Part shown: in pieces, positions 61,688 to 64,000 of the stretch | Layout: each line of letters starts with the position of its first letter | Position numbering within the stretch: position 1 is the first letter of the stretch | Assembly (NCBI GenBank): GCA_930367205.1 | Contig: CAKNEZ010000018.1 | Location: forward strand, 1-64,000 | Length of the DNA: 64,000 nt | Source of the DNA: Acanthosoma haemorrhoidale | Lineage: Eukaryota > Arthropoda > Insecta > Hemiptera > Acanthosomatidae | Reading direction: 5' to 3' | Translations under genes and position numbers: made by a program | Notes under the pieces: generated by a model | What the model was told of the DNA's origin: nothing | The model's input: only the letters and a program-made list of their open reading frames with translations | The model's database searches: none

Positions 61688-61813
61688 TGTCATATGGTTT
61701 GGTTATCTCTATTAAATGAACAAAGCCGGCTGACAATATTAATCTAACCTATATAACTTGTGATTAAAATGTACTTATTTAATAGTTAATAAATTATTAC
61801 TTATATTCAATCA
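61688..61813 (+). repeat. Probable 3' LTR of element E (126 bp)
   Basis: It starts TGTCATATGGTTTGG after a purine tract and ends TTCAATCA by the TG...CA rule. It contains AATAAATTATT near 61789. Only one copy is present, so the edges are provisional. Confidence 0.6.
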
Positions 61814-61836
61814 ACCTATGTCTTTCATTCTGACAG

Positions 61837-62102
61837 TAGAGGCACATATAGTGAGTGGGGGCTTTGATCCACCAAAAGAGATTAAAACGTCAGAATATTC
61901 CACGAGTATATCATGGCCAATCAATACTTCAGCACAAAGGCCTTTCATGACTGTTAATTTGCATGAAGGATACATATGTTCGTTTATTTTGAGGTCGACC
62001 AGAACATGTCCTTCGATTGTAGAGGAAAGCGAAGTTGAGGCCATTGAAACCCTCCCCTCCCCCGGAAAAAGAGGAATCTTGTGTTTGAGAGTGAAATTGT
62101 TG
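61837..62102 (-). pseudogene. Inverted fragment of an element B-type protease region
   Basis: The minus strand matches element B from about 56674 to 56945, including TSLSSTIEGHVLVDLK and EVLIGHDILVEYSD. It is the internal part of a third B-family copy. The leader, gag and first part of the protease are deleted between this and the LTR to its right. Confidence 0.9.
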
Positions 62103-62122
62103 TAGTCTATAATAAATAAAAT

Positions 62123-62281
62123 TGTTGTATTTGTACTGATAATAAATACATTTAAGACCAGAAATTAGGCTTTTATTTATTATAAACTACAGACAGTAAT
62201 GACAGAGTTGAAAATAAATTTGAACAATTGAACATATGATAAATTAAACATATGGAATATTAAGCATTCCATTTCATCACA
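62123..62281 (-). repeat. 5' LTR of the inverted third B-family copy (159 bp)
   Basis: This is the full reverse complement of the B LTR, from TGTTGTATTTG to CATTTCATCACA. Its outer edge at 62281 directly abuts polymerase B sequence, so the copy inserted into the Polinton polB gene. Confidence 0.93.
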
Positions 62282-62395
62282 CAACTGGACTGCTGTTACA
62301 TTATCTGCAAATATGATCCTACCTTTAAAATTTGGTTTGTTTACTTGACGAAATAATGATTTTTCATTGGTTACTGTCGGGAAATGGTTGAACAA
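62282..62395 (-). pseudogene. Polinton DNA polymerase B, palm-region fragment
   Basis: The minus strand reads TNEKSLFRQVNKPNFKGRII, resembling a segment near the palm of protein-primed polymerase B of Polintons. It is cut by the B-type LTR on its downstream side and separated from the rest of polB by the minisatellite and repeat D copy 3. Confidence 0.6.
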
Positions 62396-62460
62396 TTGTC
62401 GGAGGTGAACAATTGTCGGAAAAGGTGAACAATTGTCGGAGGTCAACAATTGTCGGACTG
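62391..62460 (+). repeat. Short tandem repeat, AACAATTGTCGGA motif, 4 copies
   Basis: Copies start at 62391, 62408, 62428 and 62445, with unit lengths of 17-20 bp. The last TGTCGGA is also the edge of repeat D copy 3, so the repeat may have grown from the element end. Confidence 0.9.
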
Positions 62461-62957
62461 TTGTAGTTAATAACATGGACCATGTTCCAACCATGGACTC
62501 CATTTATTGATAGGAATGTGTCCCGACAAGACACTGTGTTCAGGATGAGGTTCAGAGGTTCATAAAGAATAAGACCAGTTTTCAGAGTTCGGGCGAGAGA
62601 TCGGCAGCGTAATAAGTACAAGTCGTCAGAGGTCTGCTATAGGCTGTGTGGCAAAGTGCCGTCGTAGAGGTGCGTCATAGAGTAGGTTAGCGGAAGGCTG
62701 AGTATGCGTATCGCGCCTATCGTGATAGCGGCTATCGGTATGTAGAGACTAGAAAAGAGTGAAGAGTGGGCCTACCAGGGGCCAAGTGCCCCTGGTGTCA
62801 AATTACTAGTAGTGTGGCTCAGGAGACTAGGAAACAGAGTGTCCTTTTTAGGGCGAAATTTACTGATATAAATATGGTAACCCCCTCCCTCGTGGAAAGC
62901 GGATCCTGTCGGCCAGGGGTATGTTTTACGATACACAGGTAGTCATATATGAATTTA
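62451..62957 (-). mobile_element. LTR-like promoter-bearing repeat D, copy 3 (diverged)
   Basis: On the minus strand, CTGAACACAGTGTCTTGTCGGGACACA matches the CTGAGCATAGTGCTTTGTCGGGGCACACC signature of copies 1 and 2 in layout. The TG...CA segment is only 78 bp (62451-62528) and contains AATAAA. A TATA-like CATATTTATATC lies near 62865-62877. It is flanked on both sides by polymerase B sequence, so it inserted there. The right edge is approximate. Confidence 0.55.
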
Positions 62958-64000
62958 TACGGGGTACTCAATATCAACATCTAGCATATAACCTGTTTCT
63001 GAATTGTTTTCCAGATCTAATACATTTACTATTTCATCAGTCCACTCAAATTCGGCATATGGCAGGGGCAGGTTCATGGCATAACCATAAAGATTGTTAA
63101 CATCTACATATAATAAATAATTACTGGGTTTAGTAGAATCGTACTCACTTAAATATTTATTGTTAGCTTTGGCATAGCGGGAAACGACTTGGCAAATACC
63201 TCCCCTTATTCCCTTTTCAAAAAACTGTACCATATCAATATCTTTTATTACATTTAATTTTATTTGAGTATATTTCAACATTGCATTCCACGATAGCTGA
63301 GGTAAAGTAAAAAAACCATGTTGGATCCAATTGATAAATTTGTAGACAGAGAAGGCGGAAGGTTTCAAAAACTTCACACAACAGAATTACATCGGTTTGT
63401 ACATATAATTCTACATAATCTTTTAATATTTTGATTTTAAACGTTTCCCACACACTTTTTGCATGTTCATAGTCTACATTGCTAATGGATTTTGTTGTCA
63501 ATTCATTAAAAAATGATTTTTTTAGAAGGTAGTTGAGTTTCATTTAGACATTCAAACGAATTAAAATAATTGTATGGAAATACGCCTTACCTTGTAAGTT
63601 ATTTAATTTTGTTTTCATCATTAATAATACTAGCCATATTTGGAAATATTTCATTAATTGATTGAGGTTGATTTTGTAAACTGTTCACCAATGTATCCAA
63701 ACTCGATGATAGAAATATAAACGAGTCAACAAATCGTATTTTCGTTCTACATCCTTTAAATTTTATAGTGAAACTTATATAATTTTCAGAATTACTAGGA
63801 ATTATGCAAACATTTTCACAGTGGCCCAAGAAAGGGATTATAAAATGAGAATCATAGCCTTGTAAGTTGTGCATAAAAACAGGTATAAAATCAGGCTTTC
63901 TTGCTCTTAAATTACATGCGCTATGTGCTGGTCCGATAAATTTTCCTGTCAAGTGACAGTTAAGACGCAGGCGATGAAGTTCGTCTAAGGGGTATTGACA
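62958..64000 (-). pseudogene. Polinton/Maverick protein-primed DNA polymerase B, broken and running off the window
   Basis: This polymerase would replicate the linear element from a terminal protein. Reading from 64000 leftwards, GKFIGPAHSACN is followed by an exonuclease-type HNLQGYDSHFI motif (about 63870-63905). Then comes YEHAKSVWETF (about 63450), then the palm motif with DVNNLYGYAM (about 63075-63104). The frame has a stop near 63585-63600 and a shift near 63300-63377, and it ends at EYP next to repeat D copy 3. The N-terminus lies outside the window. The palm motif C region (DTDS type) was not found. Confidence 0.88.

Noticed and set aside
61818..62105. 95-codon plus-strand ORF
   Set aside because: It is the antisense reading of an inverted element B protease fragment, and the same antisense ORF exists over element B at 56631-57095.
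62391..62460. A short repeat array as a CRISPR
   Set aside because: The repeats are 13-20 bp with no unique spacers, in an animal genome next to a transposon end.

Overview
The window looks like nuclear DNA of an animal, most likely an arthropod. It holds no prokaryotic operons. It is AT-rich, is dominated by eukaryotic mobile elements (Jockey-like LINEs, Gypsy-type LTR elements, mauritiana-type mariners and a Polinton/Maverick relic), and carries a tandem array of U1 spliceosomal snRNA genes. The U1 sequence is closer to insect U1 than to vertebrate U1. A candidate proximal sequence element sits at about -62 to -42, where the insect PSEA lies. I do not name a species.

Layout. (1) 1-2520 is the 3' part of a Jockey-like LINE whose poly(A) tail abuts the last 7 bases before a U1 gene start. 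(2) 2521-33678 is the U1 array. It has a rearranged relic unit, 13 units carrying a full-length U1 (the last of these units has a truncated spacer), and one unit with a large internal deletion (1,509 bp). The normal period is 2,350 bp, and the units fall into at least three sequence subtypes in a shuffled order. Two copies have a changed Sm site and a 20-bp insertion just downstream of U1. (3) 33679-39580 is a decayed Gypsy-type element (C), broken in gag by a 5'-truncated second Gypsy element (A). (4) 39581-50030 is a repeat graveyard: an LTR-like promoter repeat with an 80-bp CT run, two mariner relics and four 3' ends of one Jockey family. (5) 50031-53050 is mostly anonymous AT-rich DNA with one candidate protein-coding exon at 50348-50437. 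(6) 53050-55560 holds a second copy of the LTR-like repeat (minus strand) and a very decayed LINE. (7) 55573-59578 is an almost complete Gypsy-type element (B) with two 159-bp LTRs. (8) 59579-64000 is a minus-strand Polinton/Maverick relic: a small protein, the packaging ATPase and protein-primed DNA polymerase B. It is cut up by other repeats, including a stray 140-bp piece of the U1 array spacer.

Working genes. The only plausible functional genes are the U1 copies, whose product base-pairs with 5' splice sites, and perhaps the one candidate exon. Every transposon ORF seen has at least one stop, frameshift, truncation or lost catalytic residue. The small ORFs that recur in every U1 unit are explained by repetition of the spacer, not by selection. 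All similarity calls come from reading the sequence and recalled family motifs. No alignment or database search was run.
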